Part shown: positions 24,420 to 35,169 of the stretch, piece by piece
Position numbering within the stretch: the stretch's first letter is position 1
Layout: each line of letters opens with the position of its first letter
Source of the DNA: Ectocarpus siliculosus
Lineage: Eukaryota > Sar > Phaeophyceae > Ectocarpales > Ectocarpaceae
Length of the DNA stretch: 49,415 nucleotides
NCBI GenBank assembly: GCA_000310025.1
Contig: FN649739.1
Span: forward strand, 233,760-283,174
Direction: 5' to 3'
Made by a program: the position numbers and the translations under genes
The notes under the pieces: model-generated
The model's database searches: none
What the model saw: the letters and a program-made list of their open reading frames with translations, nothing else
What the model was told of the DNA's origin: nothing

Positions 24420-24433
24420 ATGCCGCCGCCGCC

Positions 24434-24467
<34 letters not shown>

Positions 24468-27400
24468 TTATCCTGGCGTGGGCGCTCGCTCTTGGGTCAC
24501 GAAGGGCTGCTATGCCTGGCCACGCCGACGGTATCGTTTTCCTTCCAGTCTGCCCCTCCGGCGACTGCTGTCCGAAGGACTGCCTCTTCTACAGCCTTGA
24601 CGGGGATCATGTCCATGTCTTCACCAGGAGCCCCTGGACAATCGAGGTCCGTCGAATAGCGCGTTGTCAACCCTTGTCCTTCGACGTGCGGGGAAGGGTA
24701 ATTGCGTGGGCTTTCCGTTGGGCTTTGGCTCTGCCGCCGACCCTTCATGTCTATCTGAACTACTTATGACACACACATCTGATAGTATACCTCGTGCTGT
24801 TGGTGCCTGAGCCCAAATCTTTTTTTTTTTTTCTTAATATGACACAACGAAACCATCTCTATCATAGAAAAGAGTCTGAGACAGATTAGCAATGGATTCA
24901 TAGCGTCAGAAAGTACCTGTATGTCTACGATTTCCCAGACAGCATATAGGGACATCTCCCCTGCGGGTAACAGGCTCAACAAGACAGTTTGGTAGCTGTC
25001 TTGTGTGTCTCATATATGTTATGTTGGGAAGGTGCAGATGATATGTGTTATCTTTCTCACCTGTACAGCAGAAATACCTGCATCTTGGAATATGGAAGCT
25101 TTGGGGTCCTCTCTGAACCGGGGCGATACTGCCTCTACTCCTGTTACTATTTAGAGTGTACGCCTGTCAATGCAACGTATTATGGTGCTTGGATGCATTT
25201 TCGTACTTACTACAGCAGTTAAGTGTGGCTTTCCTCACCCCTCACACCTCACACTATCCTTACATCCTTCCATCGGGCGTAACATGCTGCTGCTGCTTTC
25301 GTTTTTTATGTATTCTTGTCAATAATTCTTCTCAGCGCCCATGTGTGTGTGCTTGTGGGGTAATATTGTGAAAGTTGGCCTGTAACCACGGAAGGCCTCC
25401 GTGTCGGTTCGACCTGTCGGGTGTTGTGACCAGATACCGGAACGGTTTCTACTGTGAAGACAAAAAGCACAACAACAACAACAATCAACCTAACAGAACA
25501 ACAACAATCGCACTACAATACTGCTGTGTTATCACCCGTCAGAGATTCTCAGTTCTTTAAGTGTACCGCAGTATGCATCCATTGCGGTGAGGGTTGAGTA
25601 ACTGACACGTGCTGGATACTGGTATAGACTCCGTTGAGCCTGTTTCCCTAAGCCCTTACGCTGAGAGACCTTAACCTTTCATGTTTTCGTATTGGCCGTT
25701 CATGGCACACACACACGCACGGTGGCACAGCAGTGATCTAAGGCTGGTAGCCGACACAGGCGCCACGCGGAGGAGATGGGAGGGAAGACAGGGGCGCGCT
25801 CTCCTGCAACAGCTACGGTCGGAGGCTGCAGCGGCTGGCTCGGAGGAGTCACCGAAGGTAATGTACCGTACGGACGTACCAATTATTGCTTCGTTGGTCG
25901 TGCTTCAGACCGGCCGCTTCACCGAACATCATGCACATGCCGCACGCACACGAGTTTCGACAACAACGATAGTCCTCACAGCAGCCAGCGACTCGGCTCG
26001 ACCATCCATGATGTTACGGCAGGGGCATGCAGAAATTGGTGCCTCATGCTGGACCTAGTTTGGGTCAGTAGGTCGGGGAGGGGGGCGCGGTATGAAAAGT
26101 TTCCTAACGCACAGAAGAGTCTACGTGGCGTTACTTCTGACTCGCACGTTTGTGAGGGGACACACGCTTTTGCAAGCGCCTGGTTATTTGCTTACGCTGC
26201 TCGCTGGAGTAGCCAATCGATCGATGTCCCTCTATTCCGGCCTTGCCACCAATTGTTGACCCTCCCCCCCTATTCGTTTGTTTCTTACCCGGAACCTACG
26301 ATGCCCGTGGCCATGATCATCGACACGACACGAACACAATCACACACGATGTGGGTTAGCCGACGGAGAGCAGCACCACGGGAGGCGCCGCGGTTGACGA
26401 CAGTGAAGGGGAGGGGGGGCCTATCAAGCGGTGAGCAAGTTCATCCGCTCCTATTTTCTCCACTGCAGGAGAACTCAGGATACTATTCTAGGGAGAGACG
26501 CCGTTAAGATGGAGAGGTGGCCCCGTGTAGCAGAATAATACCGTTTCGATGGAGGGGGTGCCCCGTGATGTGGAACAACGCTTTGGGGCGGGGGAACGCG
26601 CCTGTCCGTATCGCGGATGAATGTTTCAAGGCTGTATTCAACAAGAAACCTGTGAACAGGGTTTCTTCTACTGAGAATTTTCGCTGTTCTGTCGTTGGTG
26701 GCTGTTTTCCTCATCCTTGCGTCGTTATCCTGTACACCAGACAGACCCTTCTCATGCCCGCAGCAAACCGGTACAGACACAGCCTGTCTACTTTTTCCAG
26801 GAAAGTTCCTCCAGTGCACACTCAATCAAGAATCAAGACCATTTTCACCGAAAATTTTGGCTCGGAAAGATGCTTGAGTATCGGAACAGTCGCAATAAGA
26901 ACAACGTTATTTTTTTTCTCAGGGGCCTCCGTCGGGTGGCACGGTTCTTCGGCGCTGGCAAGAAGATGCCCAACATCAAGGAGCTCGGGCTGTACGCTCT
27001 CCTGAGCTACGGGTTCGTGAGCAACGCTTCCTACGCCATCTGCGTGGGGCTGGCCTGGTTCGCATCTTCCAAGAAGACAGGTGTTATTTATAGGGGTATT
27101 TTTTTTTTGTCTCTTGGGGATTTTCTTTTTGGGTCTATTTTATGTCTGACCCGTCCGTTGCCTGGGGCCACTCAGTTTACGGATAGGTGTTGTTGGCGCC
27201 GTTTGGTTTCGTGCATGCATAGACGTCTTTTTTTGCCTTTTTTGTTGTGTTGTGCTTTTATTTTGGAGGCGGTGTTGTTGTATTTAGTCTACATATGTAT
27301 CTCAACATGGCGAGGTGCAGCGGCAGCGGCGGCGAGTCGTGTTTTGGTTTCTACTCGAGAAACGGTTCTTGAGCTACTAAGACAGGAATCAATAGGGCTC

Positions 27401-28619
27401 GACCACGATGACGACAGCGGCATCTGCAGTAGGCAGTTCAGCTAGCTGGAGGAACATATGGCTCCCGCGCGCTACGCTCTTAGCAGCACCCATTCGTTGA
27501 CTGAGTGGCTTGCACCCGGCCACTTTGCCGTGATGCCGTTCGCTTGGTGATGATGCACTCAATAGTCTTGTTGATACCTATCTCTTTATTGTACTCTTGT
27601 TGATAGGTCTATCACCGCTTTCACCGGGACAGTGGCAAGTCTTCCTCGTCAGCTACGCCACACTCTGGGCCATTAACAACGTTCTCAGGTATCTATCTAT
27701 GAATGAACACGAGCAAATGATTTGCCTCCATTGGTTGCCCAGCGGTCGTGTTCGACCGCTTCTGCGCTTATGACTCATGTGTACCCATCGTGAACCTCCA
27801 AACGCCTTTTACAGCTTTCATTTTTACAGTATGTTTGCGGTACTTGGATACAAGATTCGATCAGAAGAGTATATGTATATGTTTGGGGGGTATGCTATTG
27901 GAGGTCCAAGTGCGGGGCCCCTCGAGAGAGAGCCCGCCCATATCTGTACTGGCGTCTGGCCTGTTTCATGTGTGCTGGAAGGAGCACTGGATAATACACA
28001 AGGGTTTTTATGATCTGCATTGATCCTGGGTAAACTTAGTCCCCAGACATGACTACACCACTGTGGGGTGGGCACGGTAGCCTCCGTTGGAAGGCACGGG
28101 GGCCTCTAACACAGTTTGGTAACCCCCCCGCCCCCCCCCCACAACGGCGCCCTGTCCTCGGGAGAGGTACTTTTTGTCGATTGAGCATTGGTAGTTAAGC
28201 AATGACAAGCCATATTACGCTATGTAACACCCCCCCTATCCAACCTCTCGGGCGCGGCGTAGAGTGCCCCGGTTCGCGCTGTCCGTGAGCCTGGCCCCAG
28301 CGTTCGACCGCTTCATCGAGTTCCTGATGAAGAAGACCGGGAGAGGGAAGGGCGTCGCGACGGGACTCTGCGTCTTCTTGGTCAACTTCCTCGGCACGTT
28401 CGCGTTGCTGTCCACCGGAATCCTCCTCGCCTCCATGTTCTCGGGTGCGTACCACTACCTTCATTATGTAATGTTATGTAATGTTAATGCGTTTCTTTTT
28501 ACTTGTTGTTGTTGTTGTTGTCGTCACATTTAAAACCATTCCTATCTCTCTACTCAGTACCTTCATCTGTCGGTACGGATCAAACACTTGACCGGTCAAT
28601 TTCCGTGGTCACAGGTTAA
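24420..28619 (+). CDS. Conserved multi-pass membrane protein, probably plastid-targeted
   Basis: Exons are 24420-24646, 25743-25857, 26360-26430, 26923-27080, 27607-27688, 28263-28444 and 28558-28619 (TAA), all in phase, giving about 298 residues. The first exon starts MPPPPLS and has a ten-leucine hydrophobic core, then a basic Ser/Thr/Ala-rich stretch (VRRTASSTALTG): the two-part presequence seen in stramenopile plastid proteins, although the usual Phe cleavage motif is not clear. The mature part has membrane helices in KELGLYALLSYGFVSNASYA, in the GQWQVFLVSYATLWAINN region and in CVFLVNFLGTFALLSTGILL. Similar membrane proteins of unknown function are, as I recall, found in plants and algae; I assign no function. 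Exons 4-6 are strongest. The first exon donor (GAG/GTCCGT) and the start of exon 2 are less certain. Exons 2 and 3 encode a hydrophilic linker rich in Glu, Gly and Ser. Confidence 0.75.
25390..25490 (+). repeat. SINE-like repeat, copy 5
   Basis: Blocks: CCACGGAAGG, CTCCGTGTCGGTTCGACCTG, GACCAGATACCGGAACGG, CTGTGAAGACAAAAAG, then CAACAACAACAACAA. It lies in intron 1 of the membrane-protein gene, in the sense orientation. Confidence 0.65.
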
Positions 28620-31600
28620 CTTACCCAAAAAAGGTATCCTCAAATATGATGGGCCCGGAAGGGTCTGCCAATTGGTATCAACTTAAAACGAAGTCATAAA
28701 GTAGTTGCTTGACTTTGTGTTTTTGAAGATGTTGTCTGATGTGGCTGGGATCATAATATTGTAAAGAACCACCTCTTGCTTGGAAGTATGGGGACCATGC
28801 GGGTATATTGACGTTTGTATCCGAGCTGTATTTTTGCTGCTTCAAACAGAGTGGTACATGGTACACAAACGGAAGTGGTACACAAACAGAAGTGGTACAC
28901 AAACAGAGGTGGTACATGGTAAAACAGAGTGGTACATGGTACACAGAGTTGTGATTGGACCCTCTGTCTGATGCTAAGGATGGGTGGACTACACCGCTTC
29001 TTCTCGGTAGGCAACTCTTTTGGGGCGCCCGTTGCTTGATCGGGACGGATAGGCTGCATACCTTGGCTCCTTGCAATCTTCGACCACGGATGAGAGGGGA
29101 GGGATGAAGCACCTTCCCTCTGTGAGATCACAACCTTCCTTCTGTGATATCACAAGACACTCCCCCCTCTACAGCCACAGACGGTAACTTACCTGGTAGT
29201 ATTTTACGTCTCGCAACTTACAATTCGACACGTTTTTCTTTCCGGCATTGTCGCGATCATCCCTAGCATTCGTAGTTTACTCGAAGTAGTATACCTTTTT
29301 GTGTCCGATGTGTTCGAAACTTGTTATCTCTTGCCGGTACCATACAATACCTGTCCCACCTTTTTTTCGTCCGGCGCTTTGACTGCTGCTGTTGTTTTTT
29401 TCGCGATTCAACAGGCGTCCCGTTCTGGCCAGCCGCAGCTGCTGCGTAAATAGCCAAGGCACGAGACACCAAACCGCCCAACCAGGCAAACACCAATTCT
29501 TGGAGTGGGCACCAAAATAAGAACACCCGCTAGTTTCGGAGACATCATTCTAACGTTTCTCAAAGAAGCTAGCTCATGTGGACAGGCGCCACGCCGAGAG
29601 TCTTTTTGCTTGCGTCTTGTCCTGTTGTGTCGAGCGAGAAAAGTTGTGTTCGAGTAAGCGTGAAGACGTTAGATAAGGGGGTGTTTTGTTTTGTCTTTCG
29701 TCCTGTCTGTTCCGGGCGCCAGTCTACGCAGTTCGGTGTTTGTATTGTTGTTGTAGTTTTGTGTACTCCCAGACAGAGGCGTTGTGGGCACGTGCTGAAT
29801 TTCGCATCACGGTGTAGGGTAAGTTCTTTGTTCCTTCCTTGCCCAACTTTGCTGTCGGTGTCAGGGTTAATCTTCGACAATAGGGAATCTTCTTGGTGAC
29901 TTCCAAGTTTAAGTCTAGTTGAAGAGGTTGTTGGGCGTGCACCGGCAGGGGATGATGGCGTTGTTCGTTGTTCATGTCATCTCTCTGTATTAGAGCTTGT
30001 TTTACTTTTGATTGGAGGAAAAACATCGTACTTTGATTGTATAGTGATGGGTTATTTGTCTATTGAATGAAGGTGTACCTTTCAAGAAGCTTGCGATTTA
30101 TTATTTACCCTGCCCTGCTGGGGACCGTTGGGTTGTGCGATTTGACAGATTTGACTGGCGAGGAAATCGTATGCTACAACGCTCCTGGTTGATCTTGTCC
30201 AGGTGTGTCTGTGGCGGAGACAAATGAGACGTCAGGTTGTAGGCTTTCTGCACTGACAGAGACCATGATCAGTCATTCTGTTCTATTCTCTTGGCTGCTT
30301 GGGTCGGTTTTCTACTTGGACATGTCTTTTTTCCTCGAGAAACAGCAGAGCGCAAAAGTACATGGACAATGTTGTGCTATTAATATTGTGCTGCTGCAGC
30401 GGCTAGGTCGGGGTTGCGCGGTCATCTCGGTGAGGCGTGCTTTCCCCCCCCGCATACTGATGTGTCTTGACCATTAGTTGTTTGTAGATAATAATCACCC
30501 GTTCGTGATTGGAAGGAGAGTGCTGGACCATTCTCGCGTGAAGAAATACGGGATGCAGCGCACAGGAATTGATAGTTTTTGCTCAAAGATATGAAACGGA
30601 TCAGGAGGTCTTCCCGCGAGACGTCAACGTGAGCGCGCCGCAATGGAAATTAACGGCGGACGCAACGGTTGATAAACGGGATGGTGATAAATGCCTACAC
30701 GGAAAAATATGCCTTGTCTTCCGCACTCCCTCCCTACCTTGGGGGGAGTCCGATGACTGGAAGAAAGCGTGCGTGTTTCTCCGCGTTCAATGTTCATTGA
30801 TCGATGATAAGCCTAAAGCCAGAGTCGCCGGTATAAATAAATATAGTAGATCCGGTCCCAGATCTCCCCTCGTTGATACGTCACGGCCCGTTGATTAATG
30901 TTTGGTAGGAGGACGAAGCCCGTGGTGTTTCAACACTTTTACGTCCGTCCAGGTCCATCCGCGATCCGCACGACGATTGATTGTTGTGTCGTCACGCGCT
31001 CTGTGCATGCAGCAGTGCCTCCTGCCGTAATTTTCCTCTTGTGGAAATTTTTATCGTGCAAGGTGGGCCTATCAAATACATCACGTATTGAGGAGGTTCT
31101 TTGCTCACAGCAGCTCTCGAAAGATGAAGCCTGCTAGAGCCGCTGATATGTACTCCCCAAACCCAAAAACAATTAATTAAAACAATTAGTTAAATCAAAC
31201 ACCCCATATATTTCATATTTTAATGGGGTCCAGCTTGGGAATTACATGTAAAATAAGTAACAAATTATTTCGCGCGAAGAGCAATACAAATGTGAGGAGG
31301 CGTGTTTTCTCAATGCTGTAGAAAAGGACAAAAAAGAAGGACGTTGGAGAATGATGTTTACTCGTCGCGATGATGCTCGTTTTCTATAGTTTTTTTTGCG
31401 TTGTACTCCCTGATGTATTTGGCTTGCCGTGAATGTGTTGGGAGATGATAAAATGCAGAAAACGTGACGAACGATGAATTCGTTGCAACCAAGCTAGTAT
31501 GGGGCACTACGATACTGCTGCTGCCGTTGCTGCTGCGAAGGGAGGTAACAACGGCAACAGCAACGATTGACTCAATACATCACCCAACCTGCGAGCCGAC

Positions 31601-32859
31601 GACGCACCAGATCCTGAAGTAGTCGCTACGGCGAAGCGTCTAAGTTTGAAATATAATCGGTGAATGAATTGACGTTGGCGAAAATGCTTCCGTGTTGATG
31701 TGTATTCACATTAATTAAACACCGATCTAGACAAAGAAAAGAAGACGCACCGGCCGCTCGGTATCCCTGTGAGTGTCAGTTGGTAGAATACAGAGCCCTG
31801 ATAATGGTGTATATTACTATCCAGTACAGGTTCGAGTTGGCGGTCGACGATGAAAAGCGACTGCTGAGTTCTTTTTGAGTCCAAAGTGAAGTAAGCACAT
31901 GCTAGAAGGAAGGTGAAGTAAACACACGAAGTCTCCAGTTGTGTAGCCTTCCTCCTTCATGACCCAGACTGATGATGCGTCCAGAATAAAATATACCGAA
32001 ATGTGTAAAATAAAACACTGAATTTTAGAATGTATGGGACAACGGACACAAACAAACACGTGCATCCAGAGCAAAACAGAACAAGCACGAATTCGTACAC
32101 CCTGAGAAATAACAGTCGTCACACGCAGCAAACCCTTGCCCACAAACAGCAATGAGCGTGTCTCTTGCCCACCACATCCATCCGCAATCTAAACCATGAC
32201 TGCAGAACCCAATGTGGTTCGTTTTTCTCTCGTCTCGTGTTCCGCGGCTGCTTGTCACCACCGTCCCCCCCCCCCACCCCCCCATCAGTATCACCATCAA
32301 CACTCCAGCAGTTGGCGCAGCACGGACGACGGTGGCAACAGGCCCCCTGCAGCCCCCCCCCTTGCCTTCATCCCACACCCCGCTCCCTCCCCCTGCTCCC
32401 TCCCCCGCTAGGCCAGCCTTCCAGAAGGTTGTGACGCCCGTAAGAAGAAAAGACCAGGCTGCATCATCTCTGCAACACAGCCCTCGAACGCAGCCCAGTC
32501 CACTGGGTGTTGAGGGTCGAAACGGAGAGCGGTTGTTCCAGCTGGTACTGCTTAAAGTCCGCCCGTGTTGTTTCCCTGCCGCCAGCAGCGCCAGGTCGTC
32601 TCTAGCTTGCGCTTCTCCTCCCTGGTGTGAAACCTCGATTATGGCATTATTTCGCCCATCCTTGCCGTGAATCGCTTCGAGGAAAGCATGAGCTTGGAGA
32701 AATCACCAGGTGCGACAGTGGCGTTCGGCCTCTGACATCATCGGTACTTTCATCCACACGAACGCACAACGACGCCTCATCATCGCAGAAACTTCATGTC
32801 CCCCCGGCCACTTCCCCCCATAAGCTCCTGGCGAGCCAACTCCCCTCGCCCGTGCCTAC
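28620..32859. other. Long stretch without a supported gene
   Basis: I find no exon with good splice sites, phase and protein character here. It contains an 18-bp-type tandem repeat at 28853-28947, GTT-rich patches, and AT-richer sequence at 31140-31760. A Pro-rich plus-strand frame at 32212-32670 with an ATG, and an overlapping Gly-rich minus frame, lie in low-complexity C/G runs and are not convincing. Confidence 0.5.
28853..28947 (+). repeat. Short tandem repeat, GTGGTACACAAACAGAA type
   Basis: About five imperfect units of GTGGTACA(TGGTACA)CAAACAGAG occur in tandem. The units alternate with and without a TGGTACA insertion, a sign of slippage or unequal exchange. Confidence 0.8.
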
Positions 32860-33072
32860 CGAGTCGATGGCGGCCGGCCACTCCGGGGTGACGGGGCAAC
32901 TCGACTCCCGGTCCGCCGTGGCCAGCTGGATCAGCTTCCCGAGATACTTGTTGTACAATAGTGCTCTCTCAGCGCCGCAAGCAAGCCACCGATCTTGATC
33001 ATCATCATCATCATCCTCAAGCTCCACCAGAGGTTGAACTCCAGCAACATCGAATGCGCTACGGCTGTAGTG
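32860..33072 (-). CDS. Orphan coding exon of an unrecognised minus-strand gene
   Basis: This 213-bp segment is exactly 71 codons and phase 0 at both ends. It is flanked by a pyrimidine-rich acceptor (GCATCTCCAG) at the 33073 side and a TCG/GTAGGC donor at 32859. The peptide has mixed, protein-like composition: an acidic run of six Asp, then ALLYNKYLGKLIQL, then CPVTPEWPAAIDS. I do not recognise the family. I could not place neighbouring exons: the inverted-repeat element lies upstream (33192-33640), and the downstream sequence has only weak candidates near 32600-32700. The plus strand is also open across part of it, but without matching splice sites. Confidence 0.45.
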
Positions 33073-33191
33073 CTGGAGATGCACAGAAGCAGGCCAGCAG
33101 AGTGCGCGGTAATAGCCCTGTTTTATCGAGTGACCAGCGGTTGGAACACGGCAAGAGTGGTGGCAGCCGTGATTTAAAAACCTTTTAACAC

Positions 33192-33640
33192 TATAAACAG
33201 TATATTGGTGAAAGGGAGACTCGATTGAAAAATGGAGACTGAGATGGTTTTCGTCGATTTAGCGGGCAAAGACATCCGATTGGGATCCTTCACGGCGGAA
33301 CCTTTTTTGACCGCCTTGAAAATGCGGTCATTTTGATGGTACTGCCGTCGTTATCGGACACAACTCTAAATCGTAGTAATTACGAGGCGAAGCCTTTCAG
33401 CTTCTAAATCCTGGAACCGGGAGGTTGATATTTCTGTCGCGATTGGCTGATATCTTGCGAGTGGCATGGTCGGCCAAAAAATAACCTGCGTCGAAATGAC
33501 CGCGCTTTCAAGGCGGTCAATAGTGTTCCACGGTGAAAGATTTCAATCGGACGTCTTTGCCCCCTAAATCGACGAAAACCATCTCAGTCTCCATTTTACA
33601 ATCGAGTCTGTTTCCATTTCACCAATGTACTGCTGTTTAC
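33192..33640. mobile_element. Inverted-repeat element with long arms (MITE-like), about 450 bp
   Basis: The left arm (about 33192-33335) and right arm (about 33484-33640) are reverse complements over about 145 bp. Matching blocks, inward: TAAACAG, CATTGGTGAAA/TATTGGTGAAA, AATGGAGACTGAGATGGTTT, TCGTCGATTTAG, CAAAGAC.TCCGATTG, GACCGCCTTGAAA, GCGGTCATTT. The centre of about 150 bp has no coding frame. The arms differ by small changes and a 3-bp indel near the tips. No clear target-site duplication was seen. It fits a non-autonomous DNA transposon; the superfamily is not assignable. Confidence 0.75.
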
Positions 33641-35115
33641 AGCAGTAGTATTACTGGTGCAACTGACGGATGCCTTCCGTGGTCACAGACCATCAGTCCT
33701 GTAAAGGATAAAATTGAAGACCTGAAGAGCAAATTAAGGGCCGAGAATCATCAACGCAAACGCAATCACAGAGGTTTGAAATACCACGGTCCCAGACAGC
33801 AGCCCCAGAAGTCGCAGGCGACGAGCCGGACAGACTAGACTATAGGGGCTGACAAAGGGGCTTCGCGTTGTCGGGGTCCCAGCCTGAAATGCTACATACA
33901 TCAGTGACGGATAAAATGGAGTTTCGACACGTAAGACTGACACGCTCAGATCTGCTGATATTACGGCTGTGCTGTCGAAGGCTTCAACTGCGTTCCAAAA
34001 GCCTGCGAATCGGAACCATCTTTCAAAACAGCGGTCGTGGTCACAAACACAGCCTCTTGAAGTACCGGGTCTACTGTTGTAATCTACCGCAGCAGCAACA
34101 GCTCAAGCCAAAATATGCATGGCTTTTCCTTGGACGACCCGCACGCAGTCCTCGGGGCTCGTGGTCGCGACTACAATACACCAGTCAGTGTCAAACGATA
34201 ACGTTCGGGGACGACTTGTACGATTGTTGTAGCAGTAGCGGATTCTGCGATGCCTTTTAGCCCCAGCGACAGACTTGAGCGCACCGACACATACAGTCTA
34301 CGTCGCTACAGAGCGCACGGTTTCAATGATAATAAAGCATCTCAGGTTGGGACTCCGACGCCGAAAAAGGCACGTAAGTATGTACATCATCCATGTTGCC
34401 ACGTGCCCGGCAGATTGTACAAGTGCTGTTGTTGTACCGTGGACACAAATTATCGCTGCTGTCGAGCCGATAGACTATGCCCGTACCGCCTTTTGCCTTC
34501 AAACCCTCCAGACCGTTTTTGTTGGCGGTACAGATCATGCGTCGGACATGTTGAAATCTTCTTGATTGAACAAGATGACGCTGTCTTGATGTTGTTAGGT
34601 CTCAGGTGCGCAGATACACAAATCTAAGAGACGAAGAGCACAAAAAACCATCCTGGCGAGATGACCAACTAAAACTACGGACCGCCCTTCCTTCTCGCCA
34701 ACCACCTTGACCGCTGCTTTAGCCTCACGCCGCAGGCGTATCCAGGCGTATCCAGGCGTATCTAGGCGTATCCCGGCCTTTCTTTGTGCACGCAAACAAG
34801 CTGCTGATTGCAATCTCACGTCAACTGCTGCAGCAGACGCGAAATCCATCCTTGTTCGCTCCTGCAGTCGGGAAGGCAATCCTTGTGCTTGCAAACGGCG
34901 TAGTACATCGCCACGCCGTCGGGATGATCGCTCAATCAACCTCGCAAGGATGTGCGGGATGATGTTGGTTGGGATGGTCTGTGTTTGCCCGAATGACGAA
35001 TTCTGGGCTCTGATTGGCTTGCACTGCAAGAAAAATTGGTTCTGCATGGAGCCCTGTGATTGGTGGGAGATCGAACTGCTCACGGTAGGGCGACCCTGGC
35101 GGGCGGGCAGGTGCA
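33641..35115. other. Upstream region of the secreted repeat-protein gene
   Basis: No gene is supported. It contains a four-copy AGGCGTATCC repeat (about 34734-34775). A 250-codon minus-strand frame (34595-35347) crosses the promoter and first exon of the plus-strand gene; it has no recognisable domain and is treated as a shadow. Confidence 0.5.
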
Positions 35116-35122
35116 TATATAA
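35116..35122 (+). promoter_or_regulatory. TATA box of the secreted repeat-protein gene
   Basis: TATATAA lies 48 bp before the ATG at 35170, in otherwise GC-rich sequence (GTGCATATATAACGG). Usual TATA-to-start spacing would put transcription initiation near 35146-35152 and give a leader of about 20 nt. Confidence 0.6.
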
Positions 35123-35169
35123 CGGACATAACCGATTACCGGATTGACTGCTGGCTAATAAACGAGAAG

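Noticed and set aside
24497-24622. Minus-strand frame starting MDMIPVKAVEEAVLRTAV as a possible first exon of the carrier gene
   Set aside because: It mirrors the presequence exon of the plus-strand membrane protein, hits a stop at 24497 and has no good donor in phase with any carrier exon.
30180-30206. CTGGTTGATCTTGTCCAG resembling the 5' end of 18S rRNA
   Set aside because: Only a short partial match; the following sequence is unlike rRNA.
32212-32670. 152-codon Pro-rich plus-strand frame with an ATG
   Set aside because: It lies over C-runs; composition is low-complexity and no domain or confident splice partner was seen.
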